DNA of 64,000 nt from Fibrobacter succinogenes (GTDB taxonomy: Bacteria; Fibrobacterota; Fibrobacteria; Fibrobacterales; Fibrobacteraceae), in NCBI GenBank assembly GCA_902794535.1, contig CADBHQ010000026.1:1-64000 (forward strand), in the 5' to 3' direction. Below, piece by piece: positions 27,411-36,372 of this stretch. A program made the translations under genes and the position numbers. The notes under the pieces are model-generated. The model was not told the DNA's origin. It did no database searches and saw only the letters and a program-made list of their open reading frames with translations. The stretch's first letter is position 1. Each line of letters starts with the position of its first letter.

Positions 27411-29867
27411 ATGGGATTTAATTTCCGCGGGCTCGCTTTTAAGCAGTCCATGATGATTCTTGCAGCCATTACGGTCGTATTCGGTCTGATCTTTGGCATC
27501 ATGAGCTACAAGACTCAGGACATGCTGAACAAAATGACCACCGAAAACGGCGAAGAAATCAGCCGCGCCAACGTCAACTACATCGACAAGCTCTTTAACG
27601 CGGGCAAGGTCATTGGCGAAGACCTTTCCAAAAAAGTGAGCGAGCACCCCATGACCAAGGCGGACATGGATGACTTTTTGATGCAATCGCTCTTTAATGC
27701 CCGCAACCTGATTCCCCAAGTGGTTGCCGTGGTGGTCGCCTACGAACCGGGAATGGGCCCCGAAACCCCGGAAGGCGAATACATGCGACTCGCCCGCTTT
27801 GACCACGTTGATACCAAGCTTGTATCTGGCGCGAACTACCAGGACAAGGAATGGTACTACAGCGTAAGGGACGGCAAAAAGAGCCGCTGGCAGGAACCCT
27901 TCATTGGCGAATTTGTCCCGGAACCGATTGCAGTCTATACAGCGCCTATTTTCAAGAAAGGCAATAATGGCGAAGACGTGCTGATTGGTGTGCTTGCCGT
28001 AGACATGTCGATTGAATTCCTTAAAGACGAAGTCGGGTCTATTCCTGTTTCGAACTCGGGATACGCCATGATCACCACAACCAAAAACGTGGCTGTCGCC
28101 TACCCGAAAAGCATTGCGCAGGGCAAAAGGAACCGCGATATCGTTGTCAGAGAAAAACGGGGACAAAAGCAAGTTAATTTTGACCGCAATGGCCGTGATA
28201 GCAGCGGACTGTTTATAGGCTCGGTTGCCGGCGGCGAAGAATCAGCTATTTACTACACCACGATTCATTCGACCAACTGGACATTCATGGTCGTGTGGCC
28301 CATTCAAAAATACTTGGAAGACCAAAGCGCCATGCGCAAGCTGTTCCTGATGATGGCTCTCGGTGGCTATGTCATTATACTCATCATTCTCTTGCTGATT
28401 TCGTTCCGTGTAGCAAAGCCGCTCAAGGACTTGGCCATTGCCGCCCGCAAACTTGGACACGGAAACTTTGATGTTGCAATTCCGCATATTACAGGCCACG
28501 ACGAAGTGGCTGAATTTGCATGGGCATTCTCGAACATGTTGACCGAACTCAAGGACAACATTGAAAAGCAGAAGGACATGAAGCGTATCGAACGCGAACT
28601 GGACCTCGCCCGAAACATTCAACTTTCGATGCTCCCCGGCGAAGAACGCGACGAAAATTCCGACGACGACCGCCACGAACTTGCACCGTTCCTGATGCCC
28701 GCCAAGGAAGTGGGCGGCGACTTCTATGACTTCTTTAAAATCGACAACGATCATTTGTGCGTCGTGATTGCAGACGTGTCTGGCAAGGGCGTGCCCGCAG
28801 CGCTATTCATGATGGTATCGCGCATTATCTTGCGCACCATGACCAAGAACTTGAAGTCGATTAGCGAAGCGTTCAACAAGACGAACTACGCTCTTGCAAA
28901 GCGCAACCGCTTGAACATGTTCGTAACCGTGTGGGCAGGCATTATCGACTTGCGCACGGGACACATCGACTTTGCATCGGCAGGCCACAACCCGCCCGTC
29001 TTACGACACAAAGACGGCACCGCCGAATTTATTCCGAGCAAGTCGGGCATTGTCATGGCCGCCATGGATGATACAATCTACAAGCAACAGAGTTACGATC
29101 TTCAGCCGGGCGACACGCTGTTCCTTTACACCGACGGCGTCACCGAGGCGACCAACAACAACAATGTACTGTTCGGCGACAACAGGCTCCTTGAAATTAT
29201 AAGAAAGGGTGGCGAACAAAGCCCCGCCGACACCTGTGCGTTGGTCAAGAAAGAAATCGACAACTTTGTACAAGACGTTCCGCAATTCGACGACATCACC
29301 ATGCTCGCCGTCAAGTTCAACGGAATCGACGAACCCGTATGGGAACGCTACGAAAAGACTATCGATGTTTCCGATAACGGCAAGAGCCATGCGCTCAAGA
29401 CGTTTGTCGAAGACATCCTTACACCAATGGATGGAGCAAAGAAAATGCAAATGCAAGACGCCTGGGAGCGCTATGAAAAAATTGTGGACGTGATTCCTGA
29501 GAACCAAGACATATTGACCGCATTCGTCGAAGGAATCTTGGCTCCTATGGAAGGATCCATGAAATCGCAGATGCAAATTAACATTGCGATTGACGAAATC
29601 TATAGTAACATCGTGAAGTTCTCGGGAGCAACCGAAGTGACACTGATTGTGGAAATCCGCAAGGCAACGCTTTCGGCAAGACTCACCTTTATTGACAACG
29701 GTAAACCTTACGACCCGATCAAGCAGGCCGACCCCGATATTACGCTGCCTGCCGAAGAACGAGAAGTCGGCGGTCTTGGAATATTCATTGTGAAGAAAAC
29801 CATGGACAGCGTATGTTACCGCAGAAACGGGGACCACAACGAATTGGCAATCACCAAGACCTTGTAA
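27411..29867 (+). CDS. Membrane SpoIIE/RsbU-type phosphatase fused to an RsbW-like kinase domain
   Basis: 818 residues; GAGAGGA lies before the ATG. Order: TM1 (~10-32), a Cache-like sensor region (~35-300) with WYYSVRDGKKSRWQEPFIG, TM2 (~310-330), HAMP (~335-390), a short coiled coil, a PP2C/SpoIIE phosphatase (~395-635) with PAKEVGGDFYDFF, IADVSGKGVPAALFM and FDDIT, then a HATPase domain at the C-terminus (NIAIDEIYSNIVKFSG, GGLGIFIVKKT). The phosphatase would reactivate the STAS partner encoded next, and the kinase would inactivate it. Codons ~643-725 hold two 41-residue repeats (VWERYEKTIDV and AWERYEKIVDV), so the front of the kinase domain is duplicated. Confidence 0.85.
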   Translation: MGFNFRGLAFKQSMMILAAITVVFGLIFGIMSYKTQDMLNKMTTENGEEISRANVNYIDKLFNAGKVIGEDLSKKVSEHPMTKADMDDFLMQSLFNARNLIPQVVAVVVAYEPGMGPETPEGEYMRLARFDHVDTKLVSGANYQDKEWYYSVRDGKKSRWQEPFIGEFVPEPIAVYTAPIFKKGNNGEDVLIGVLAVDMSIEFLKDEVGSIPVSNSGYAMITTTKNVAVAYPKSIAQGKRNRDIVVREKRGQKQVNFDRNGRDSSGLFIGSVAGGEESAIYYTTIHSTNWTFMVVWPIQKYLEDQSAMRKLFLMMALGGYVIILIILLLISFRVAKPLKDLAIAARKLGHGNFDVAIPHITGHDEVAEFAWAFSNMLTELKDNIEKQKDMKRIERELDLARNIQLSMLPGEERDENSDDDRHELAPFLMPAKEVGGDFYDFFKIDNDHLCVVIADVSGKGVPAALFMMVSRIILRTMTKNLKSISEAFNKTNYALAKRNRLNMFVTVWAGIIDLRTGHIDFASAGHNPPVLRHKDGTAEFIPSKSGIVMAAMDDTIYKQQSYDLQPGDTLFLYTDGVTEATNNNNVLFGDNRLLEIIRKGGEQSPADTCALVKKEIDNFVQDVPQFDDITMLAVKFNGIDEPVWERYEKTIDVSDNGKSHALKTFVEDILTPMDGAKKMQMQDAWERYEKIVDVIPENQDILTAFVEGILAPMEGSMKSQMQINIAIDEIYSNIVKFSGATEVTLIVEIRKATLSARLTFIDNGKPYDPIKQADPDITLPAEEREVGGLGIFIVKKTMDSVCYRRNGDHNELAITKTL

Positions 29868-29912
29868 GGTCCTGTAAACTTTTATAAATTTAAGAGAAAG
29901 AGGGAAAAAAAT

Positions 29913-30209
29913 ATGCAGATCAACAAAACTACCGAAAACGATAAGCTGACCATTGCACTCGAAGGTCGCCTGGACACCCTGACCGCCCCGCAGCTCGATG
30001 CTGAAATCCAGGGCAAGCTCGACGGCGTAAAGTCGCTGGTGTTCGACTTCAAGAAACTCGCTTACATTTCTTCTGCAGGCCTGCGCATTCTGCTCATGGC
30101 CCAGAAGATTATGAACAAGCAGGGCTCCATGGTCGTAAAGAACGCAAGCTCCGAAATCAAGGAAATTTTCGAAGTGACCGGTTTCTGCGACATTCTGACT
30201 ATCGAATAA
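29913..30209 (+). CDS. STAS-domain anti-sigma-factor antagonist
   Basis: 98 residues; GAGGG lies upstream. The single STAS domain has the phospho-acceptor serine in YISSAGLRILLMAQK, the hallmark of SpoIIAA/RsbV proteins. It is 45 bases after the phosphatase/kinase gene and is surely its partner. When dephosphorylated, such proteins bind the kinase and free a sigma factor or another target. No sigma factor gene is adjacent, so the final output is unknown. Confidence 0.9.
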   Translation: MQINKTTENDKLTIALEGRLDTLTAPQLDAEIQGKLDGVKSLVFDFKKLAYISSAGLRILLMAQKIMNKQGSMVVKNASSEIKEIFEVTGFCDILTIE

Positions 30210-30234
30210 CCGATTTACACAATTTAAGCTATAT

Positions 30235-30272
30235 TCCCCGACCTTTGGCACATTCAGGTCGGGGATTTTTTA
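30235..30272 (+). terminator. Terminator after the STAS gene
   Basis: A 10-bp stem tccccgacct/aggtcgggga with an 11-base loop, then TTTTTT. Confidence 0.88.
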
Positions 30273-30303
30273 TAACCCGAAATAGCCTTATTATATTTAG
30301 GGA

Positions 30304-32040
30304 ATGAATTTATCAGCAATCAAAAAATATCCGAGCCAAATTTCGAGTGCGTTCAAGCGGTTTCCGCTGGCATCGTCATTCACCGTTCTCACGTTCCTTG
30401 CGCTCGTTATTGACACCGAATTCGCGGATTTCTTTAGCACCAGTTTTGCTCGACTGTTCTTGTGGCTGGGCATTTACCCCATTGCTGCTACAATCATTGC
30501 CCTCACAACAGCGCTGGTGCAGGAATCTCGAAAAAATACAAGCCAGGCGCCCCAGGCCATTGCAAGCGGCTCATGGTTTGCGCTTTCTATCATACTCGTT
30601 TTTGCCAACTTAGAAGAAAATACAAATAGTGCTATCACTTTTGTAAGCACCATTTCTCTTGTCTATATAATCTCGTCTTTTGGATTTTTACTTGCCCCCT
30701 TCTGGAAACAGAAAAACGAAAACGGATTCTGGGTGTTCCTGCAAAAGAACATCAAAGCCCTCCTCGCAGCCATTGTCGTATCGGCCATATTGCTTGGCGC
30801 CATCGAAGGTCTTGTCTTTGGATTTTCAGAACTGTTCGACGCAGACCCTGACGAAGACATTTACCTTTACATCTTCTATTTCTGTTCAAGCATTGTTGCC
30901 CCCATCTTGTTCTTTTCTGGAATTCCTTCTATCGATGAATGCCTTGAAGAACCGCCTGCACTGAGCAAGTTTGCGTCGAGCACCATCCGATTCCTTTTTA
31001 TTCCGGTGCTTTCTATTGGCACACTACTCTTTTACGGCTACATTTTCAAGTTCATTGCCTTGTGGGACTTGCCGCTCACCACAGCGTCTTACTTTGTCAC
31101 GGGATTCATGATTTACCTGCTGGTACTTATCACCGTCATGTACCCCGCGCGCCTCGCTCCAAAGCCGACTATTGAAACTAGGCTCCTGAAAATATTCCCT
31201 GCCGCCTGCATTCCCCTTGTTGTCTTGATGTCTATTGACATCTATAACATGATAGAGCTATTCGGCATTGAAATAGAATACGTTTACGCCATCGCCATCA
31301 ACATTTTCTTTTACGCCATTATCGCAGTCTTCTTGATTGACAAAATCAAACGCAAGTCCCGATTCATCGCAATCATTTTCTGCGCGCTGTTCTTTGTTTC
31401 AACAAATTCGCCCATCAACGCTTTTAGGATTACCCACCACGTCTGGATGAACAACATCAAGAAAGAACTTGCCAATCAAGGCTACAACAAGTTCCCGCTA
31501 AACGAAGAAGACACTAAAAACTTCATTTATACACTCAAGGGCCGCAAAGACAAAGAATCGGAACAAATCTTAGGAGAGCTGTTCTCGATAGAGGAATCAA
31601 CGACTAAAGAATTGCAAGAGTTCTTTACGACTACCAAAAAATCTCTAAAAGACCTCGATCACTCCTACCAATTGGTGCCCGATCCGGAAGACGATGATTC
31701 ATTCGATCCATTCAGGGCATACATCAACCTGCCCGACAATACGCCGCTCACGGTACCTACATGGGCAAAAAAGGCGCTAATTGTAGACCATTTTTATAAT
31801 CATGATGAATTTGAATTCAGTGAAGACTCGTTATTCTTCCGTTACAAGCCGGAACACGAGGACGGAGACGCCGATTCCATCGTCTACAACTTCAAAATCA
31901 GCCGAGAAGAACTGAAAAAGGCCGAAAAAACGACCATCGAGTCCAGCGAAGCGACCTTGGAGCTACAATATCTGGCTACCGAAGAATGGTCCAAAGACAA
32001 CCGTTCGCTCCAGATGCGTGGAATTCTATTCCTAAAATAA
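30304..32040 (+). CDS. Polytopic membrane protein, DUF4153-like
   Basis: 578 residues. The first ~370 residues contain about ten hydrophobic segments (for example FTVLTFLALVIDTEFADFF and YIISSFGFLLAPFW). The last ~200 residues are soluble and charged (IKKELANQGYNKFPLNEEDT, YLATEEWSKDNRSLQMRG). The layout resembles DUF4153 membrane proteins, by memory of the pattern. An AGGGA lies only one to two bases before the ATG, which is unusually close. Function unknown. Confidence 0.6.
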   Translation: MNLSAIKKYPSQISSAFKRFPLASSFTVLTFLALVIDTEFADFFSTSFARLFLWLGIYPIAATIIALTTALVQESRKNTSQAPQAIASGSWFALSIILVFANLEENTNSAITFVSTISLVYIISSFGFLLAPFWKQKNENGFWVFLQKNIKALLAAIVVSAILLGAIEGLVFGFSELFDADPDEDIYLYIFYFCSSIVAPILFFSGIPSIDECLEEPPALSKFASSTIRFLFIPVLSIGTLLFYGYIFKFIALWDLPLTTASYFVTGFMIYLLVLITVMYPARLAPKPTIETRLLKIFPAACIPLVVLMSIDIYNMIELFGIEIEYVYAIAINIFFYAIIAVFLIDKIKRKSRFIAIIFCALFFVSTNSPINAFRITHHVWMNNIKKELANQGYNKFPLNEEDTKNFIYTLKGRKDKESEQILGELFSIEESTTKELQEFFTTTKKSLKDLDHSYQLVPDPEDDDSFDPFRAYINLPDNTPLTVPTWAKKALIVDHFYNHDEFEFSEDSLFFRYKPEHEDGDADSIVYNFKISREELKKAEKTTIESSEATLELQYLATEEWSKDNRSLQMRGILFLK

Positions 32041-32111
32041 GGCCTTGACGCTTTTTATGCATATAACTATATTTATGCATAAATAAGAATTTTTGAAAAG
32101 GATATATTAAC

Positions 32112-33572
32112 ATGGAATACAAAATTAAGGACATCAACCTTGCGATTGAAGGCCGCAAGGAACTCGACCTCGCTGAAACTGAAATGCCGGGCCTGATGGC
32201 TCTCCGCAAGGAATATGCAGGCAAGAAGCCACTCGCTGGCGCCCGCATTATGGGTAGCCTCCACATGACCGTGCAGACCGCTATCCTTATTGAAACGCTC
32301 GTGGACCTCGGCGCCGACGTGCGCTGGGTGAGCTGCAACATCTTCAGTACGCAGGACAACGCTGCCGCCGCCGTGGTGGTAGGCAAGAAGGGCACTGTGG
32401 AAAATCCGCAGGGCGTGCCTGTGTTCGCCTGGAAGGGTGAATCCTTGGAAGACTACTGGGAAAACACCGCCCGCGCCCTCGTGTGGCCCGACGGCAAGAC
32501 CCCGGACCTGATCGTGGACGACGGTGGCGATGCTACCATGCTCGTGACCTGCGGCGCCGAATTCGAAGACGCCGGCAAGGTGCCTGAATTCAACCCGGCT
32601 ACCGACAGCGAAGAATGGGGCGTGTTCCTCGCTACTTGCCGTAAGATTTTCGAAAAGGATCCGAAGCAGTGGACCCGCGCTCGCGAAGCTTTGAAGGGCG
32701 TTTCTGAAGAAACGACTACCGGCGTGCATCGCCTGTATCAGATGGCCCAGGCTGGTCGTCTGAAGTTCCCGGCAATCAACGTGAACGATTCCGTGACCAA
32801 GTCCAAGTTCGACAACCTCTACGGCTGCCGCCACTCCTTGATCGACGGTATCAACCGCGCCACCGACGTGATGATGGCTGGTAAAATCGCAGTCGTGTGC
32901 GGCTACGGCGACGTGGGTAAGGGCTGTGCCCAGTCTCTGCGTGGTCAGGGCGCTCGCGTGATCATCACCGAAATCGACCCGATTTGCGCTCTGCAGGCTG
33001 CCATGGAAGGCTACGAGGTCAAGACCCTCGACGAAGTCGTTAGCTACGCCGACATCTTCGTGACCACCACCGGTAACACCGGCATCATCAGCGCCGCCCA
33101 GATGGAAAAGATGAAGAACCGCGCTATCGTGGGCAACATCGGTCACTTCGACAACGAAATCGACATGGCCGGCCTCAAGAAGATTCCGGGCATCAAGCGC
33201 AACGAAATCAAGCCGCAGTACGACGAATGGATTTTCGCCGATGGTCACAGCATCCTTATCCTTGCTGAAGGCCGCTTGCTGAACCTCGGCTGCGCTACCG
33301 GTCACCCGAGCTTCGTGATGAGTGCCTCCTTCACGAACCAGACCATCGCTCAGATTGACCTGTGGCTCAACGCTCAGGGCAAGCAGACTGTCGCTGGCAT
33401 CAAGTACGAAAGCGGTGTCGTGTACACGCTCCCGAAGATCCTCGACGAAAAGGTCGCACGTCTGCACCTCGAAAAGCTCGGCGTTCACCTGACGACCCTC
33501 ACCAAGGCTCAGGCCGACTACATCGGCGTGCCTGTGGAAGGCCCGTACAAGGCAGATCACTACCGCTATTAA
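32112..33572 (+). CDS. ahcY: Adenosylhomocysteinase
   Basis: 486 residues; AAAGGATA precedes the ATG. The enzyme hydrolyses S-adenosylhomocysteine to adenosine and homocysteine in the methyl cycle. Conserved parts include [20 protein letters not shown] near the N-terminus, [16 protein letters not shown], the NAD-binding [20 protein letters not shown], and the C-terminal [12 protein letters not shown], whose Lys and Tyr reach the NAD of the partner subunit. Length is normal for bacterial enzymes. Codon use is highly biased, as in strongly expressed genes. It is transcribed alone, with a terminator just downstream. Confidence 0.97.
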   Translation: MEYKIKDINLAIEGRKELDLAETEMPGLMALRKEYAGKKPLAGARIMGSLHMTVQTAILIETLVDLGADVRWVSCNIFSTQDNAAAAVVVGKKGTVENPQGVPVFAWKGESLEDYWENTARALVWPDGKTPDLIVDDGGDATMLVTCGAEFEDAGKVPEFNPATDSEEWGVFLATCRKIFEKDPKQWTRAREALKGVSEETTTGVHRLYQMAQAGRLKFPAINVNDSVTKSKFDNLYGCRHSLIDGINRATDVMMAGKIAVVCGYGDVGKGCAQSLRGQGARVIITEIDPICALQAAMEGYEVKTLDEVVSYADIFVTTTGNTGIISAAQMEKMKNRAIVGNIGHFDNEIDMAGLKKIPGIKRNEIKPQYDEWIFADGHSILILAEGRLLNLGCATGHPSFVMSASFTNQTIAQIDLWLNAQGKQTVAGIKYESGVVYTLPKILDEKVARLHLEKLGVHLTTLTKAQADYIGVPVEGPYKADHYRY

Positions 33573-33599
33573 TAGTAGACGGATCGCGAATATCAAAAT

Positions 33600-33628
33600 C
33601 CCCCGGTCAATACCGAGGGATTTTTTTC
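33600..33628 (+). terminator. Terminator after ahcY
   Basis: Stem tccccggt/accgaggga with one bulged base and a short loop, then seven T. Confidence 0.8.
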
Positions 33629-33668
33629 ATACACTTTTTAAAAAGAGGCTCAAGATCAACTCTGGCAT

Positions 33669-34568
33669 TTACTGCGAAACTACAAAGTGATAAACAAGAT
33701 ATCCCAAAGCAAGAAAGAAAAGGATTAAATATTTTGCAGAATCCAGGAATGAGTACAATATTCCCATTCCCTTTTTTACTTTTTTCTGGTAGTTTAGAAG
33801 ATAGGCGCAAATACAAGCCTCGCCTGCAACCAATGCAAACGCAGGCATTACAGAAAATCCCTCACTTGCAAAAATCATAAAAGCAAACAGCAGAGGAAAA
33901 AGTGTCAAAAATCCCACCACCACTTCCATAAATGTTGGAGGAGCAGGTTGTATGTACGGTCCAGGTTGTTTCTTGGTCCCAAGCGATTCTTTTGCAATTC
34001 CCAATAGAAGCGCCAAACCAAATATAACGCAAAAAATCCCTCCCTTATTCCCCAACGCAAGCATTGTTCCACCACCCATCAAAGCCACAATACCGCCTGA
34101 AGCTCGCCTAGCAATGACAAAGTCATCCCTCTTTTGACCGTTCGGGCAATCCTTTAATTTATCAACTATTTTCGAAAGATCCGCAAACGCATCTTTTGAA
34201 AATCTTACTGAAAATAAGCCTGTATTAAAAGAAATTACCCACCCACCATCAGTATAAAACTGAATATTATAAGTGCAATTTCCTGTAAGAGAAACAACCT
34301 TTTTCCCATAAAAAAGATAGCATATCAAGAAATCTTCATTTTCCTCAATTTTAAGAGGTTCTGAAAAAAAGGGACCCAGCAAAACCATAAATAAAACAAA
34401 GGAACAAAGAAGAAATATGACAACGGACACATCAAAAGGAAGGTCTGTCATATAGATCAAAATGAATAGACCTAAAACTAAAAGAATAAAAATCAATGGT
34501 GAAAAGAAAAGCAACTTTCTTTTATTCCGATGGACTTTGCTATTGCCGTTTTCAAATGAATTATTCAT
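33669..34568 (-). CDS. Hypothetical membrane protein, AT-rich
   Basis: 299 residues from the ATG at 34568; an in-frame TTG lies nine bases earlier and neither has a clear ribosome site. Hydrophobic segments lie at about 20-40 (LLFFSPLIFILLVLGLFI), 45-70, 150-185 (GGIFCVIFGLALLLGIAKES), 205-230, 235-255 and 275-295. A soluble stretch at about 80-145 lies between them (FYTDGGWVISFNTGLFSVRF). A Pro-rich loop, KKQPGPYIQPAPPTF, precedes the later helices. Base composition is clearly lower in GC than in the flanking ahcY and esterase genes, so recent acquisition is possible. No family recognised. Confidence 0.6.
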   Translation of the reverse strand: MNNSFENGNSKVHRNKRKLLFFSPLIFILLVLGLFILIYMTDLPFDVSVVIFLLCSFVLFMVLLGPFFSEPLKIEENEDFLICYLFYGKKVVSLTGNCTYNIQFYTDGGWVISFNTGLFSVRFSKDAFADLSKIVDKLKDCPNGQKRDDFVIARRASGGIVALMGGGTMLALGNKGGIFCVIFGLALLLGIAKESLGTKKQPGPYIQPAPPTFMEVVVGFLTLFPLLFAFMIFASEGFSVMPAFALVAGEACICAYLLNYQKKVKKGMGILYSFLDSAKYLILFFLALGYLVYHFVVSQ

Positions 34569-34649
34569 ATTGGCCAATAATAACTTAATCGAATTTTAAA
34601 CATTCATCGCACTCTAGAAAAACAGCACTGAATTAGCTATCTTTGGCAT

Positions 34650-35804
34650 ATGCCAGAGAACTATTCGAAATGGGTGGCTTGCTGGGGTAACGCCACCTCT
34701 ATTACAGACCGCAAAGAAGCTACTTACGCAAAAGACTTAACGCTTCGCTACCCGATTCGCGCTTGCTTTTCGGGCAACAAGTTGCGGTTTCATTTTTCGA
34801 ACCTCACCGGCACAGAACCTGTGACCATTAGCGAAGCGTATGTCGCACATGCCGCTTCGAATTCGCCGGATTATTCTCCGGTTGCAATCACGTTCTGCGG
34901 CAACACTTCTGGCACCATTCCCGCTGGCGAAGAAATCTTGAGCGACGAAATCGCATTCAATGTATGCGCAGGCGACACGCTCGATGTCAGCCTGTACTTC
35001 GCAGGCTTTACGCAGATGAACGCAGGCACGGCAATCACGGGCCCGCTTTCGGGCGGCAAGTACAGCTACGGCAATTTTGCAAAGTCGGCCGCACTCCCCG
35101 ATGACTTAACACGCAATACAAATTGGATTTATTTCCTGAACACCATCGACATTTTCACTGAAGAAAAGAATTTTGCTTTGGTATGTTTTGGCGATTCGAT
35201 TACCGCTCAGGACTGGCCAGACTATTTAACGCTACGCTGCGCACGCGAAGGCTTTAACAATGTTGCTATCATTCGCCGCGCTGTAAGTGGCACCCGCATT
35301 TTGCGCGAATACAGTTGCATTACTTACGCCGCTTATGGACTCAAGGGTGCCACGCGATTCCCGATTGAAATGAATGTGGCAGGCGCCAAAAGCGTCATTA
35401 TTCAGCACGGCATTAATGACATCATTCACCCGGTCGGTGTCGAGGTCAACAAGTTCCGCCCGTGGAGCGACATGCCCACCGCAGACGACTTGATTAACGG
35501 TGTGCGTACGCTTTACGTGTCGCATGCACGTAAACTCGGACTCAAGATTTACAGCGGAACGCTGCTCCCGATTTTAGGCTGGCGCACTTACAACGAAAAC
35601 CGCGACATTATTCGCATGGCATTCAATGAATGGCTGCGCACCGCCCCAGATTTCGATGGCTGCGTTGATTTTGACAAGGCCGTGCGCGGTTACGACAACC
35701 CGAAGGCATTCGCAAACAATTTTGATTCGGGCGACCATTTGCACCCGAGCGCCAAGGCTTACGAAGCCATGGCGGAATGCGTTCCCGAAGAATTGTTAAA
35801 GTAA
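34650..35804 (+). CDS. SGNH/GDSL-family hydrolase
   Basis: 384 residues. An N-terminal beta domain (~1-165) is followed by an SGNH hydrolase domain: FGDSIT (block I, nucleophile Ser), the Gly in VSGTR (block II), HGIND (block III) and DHLHPS (block V, Asp and His). The arrangement resembles XynE-like esterases, which deacetylate plant polysaccharides; the substrate is inferred only from the organism. There is no signal peptide, so it would act inside the cell on imported oligosaccharides unless the start lies elsewhere. No ribosome site is obvious before the ATG. Confidence 0.8.
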   Translation: MPENYSKWVACWGNATSITDRKEATYAKDLTLRYPIRACFSGNKLRFHFSNLTGTEPVTISEAYVAHAASNSPDYSPVAITFCGNTSGTIPAGEEILSDEIAFNVCAGDTLDVSLYFAGFTQMNAGTAITGPLSGGKYSYGNFAKSAALPDDLTRNTNWIYFLNTIDIFTEEKNFALVCFGDSITAQDWPDYLTLRCAREGFNNVAIIRRAVSGTRILREYSCITYAAYGLKGATRFPIEMNVAGAKSVIIQHGINDIIHPVGVEVNKFRPWSDMPTADDLINGVRTLYVSHARKLGLKIYSGTLLPILGWRTYNENRDIIRMAFNEWLRTAPDFDGCVDFDKAVRGYDNPKAFANNFDSGDHLHPSAKAYEAMAECVPEELLK

Positions 35805-35929
35805 TTTTATCTAATTTGGCGTTTTTCGCCGAAATAAGTTTTTCGTATGTAAGCGGCATCACACCGTTTACAACTGTAACATTATTCGTTCCTTACATTA
35901 TGACTTTCACCTAGCGATAATTGTATTTT

Positions 35930-36019
35930 ATGGACATGAATTCGAAAGAACTACAAATCGTAAAGCAAATCGTGCTGTTGGTTGCTGTGGCCGTTACACT
36001 CGGCTTCATTTACGGCTAA
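35930..36019 (+). CDS. Small single-span membrane peptide, 29 aa
   Basis: ATG 35930 to TAA 36019 encodes MDMNSKELQIVKQIVLLVAV then AVTLGFIYG. The N-terminal half is polar and the C-terminal half a single hydrophobic helix. It lies 27 bases before the DUF3392 gene, another membrane protein, so they could form one unit. No ribosome site is clear. Its shape is typical of small membrane proteins, but it may be a chance frame. Confidence 0.4.
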   Translation: MDMNSKELQIVKQIVLLVAVAVTLGFIYG

Positions 36020-36046
36020 TCGCAGACGATTTTATATATTTACGGC

Positions 36047-36370
36047 ATGCAGCCCTATATTCATCAGTTTGCGAATTACCTACGCTTTCACATGGATTCG
36101 ATTTCTGTGGGGCTTGTCGCCACACTTTTGATTATTTACGGCGGCTACATCAACAACTACTTCAAAAAAATCACCCGTAGCATTCCCTTTTTGGGACGCT
36201 TTGTCTTATTTGTAATTCTGTGTAGCGCAGGCTATGCATTCTTGACATCGCAATTGGTGAAACTCTTGAAAATGTTTTTGCGCGGGCAGCCTGACTTGCC
36301 GCTTATCGGCATTGTCGCCACCGCATTTCTTATTCTTGCATTTTGTGCCCGCAGCGGGAAAGACATCTGA
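36047..36370 (+). CDS. DUF3392 membrane protein
   Basis: 107 residues with three hydrophobic helices: SVGLVATLLIIYGGYINNYF, FVLFVILCSAGYAFLTSQLV and LIGIVATAFLILAFC. Length and the pattern VATLL-x-x-YG-x-x-IN match DUF3392, a family of small inner-membrane proteins of unknown role found in gammaproteobacteria such as Vibrio. The next gene starts two bases after its stop. Confidence 0.75.
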   Translation: MQPYIHQFANYLRFHMDSISVGLVATLLIIYGGYINNYFKKITRSIPFLGRFVLFVILCSAGYAFLTSQLVKLLKMFLRGQPDLPLIGIVATAFLILAFCARSGKDI

Positions 36371-36372
36371 TT

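Noticed and set aside
32073..33596. Open frame of 507 codons on the minus strand
   Set aside because: Antisense to ahcY, which is a clear full-length match; the shadow has no domain.
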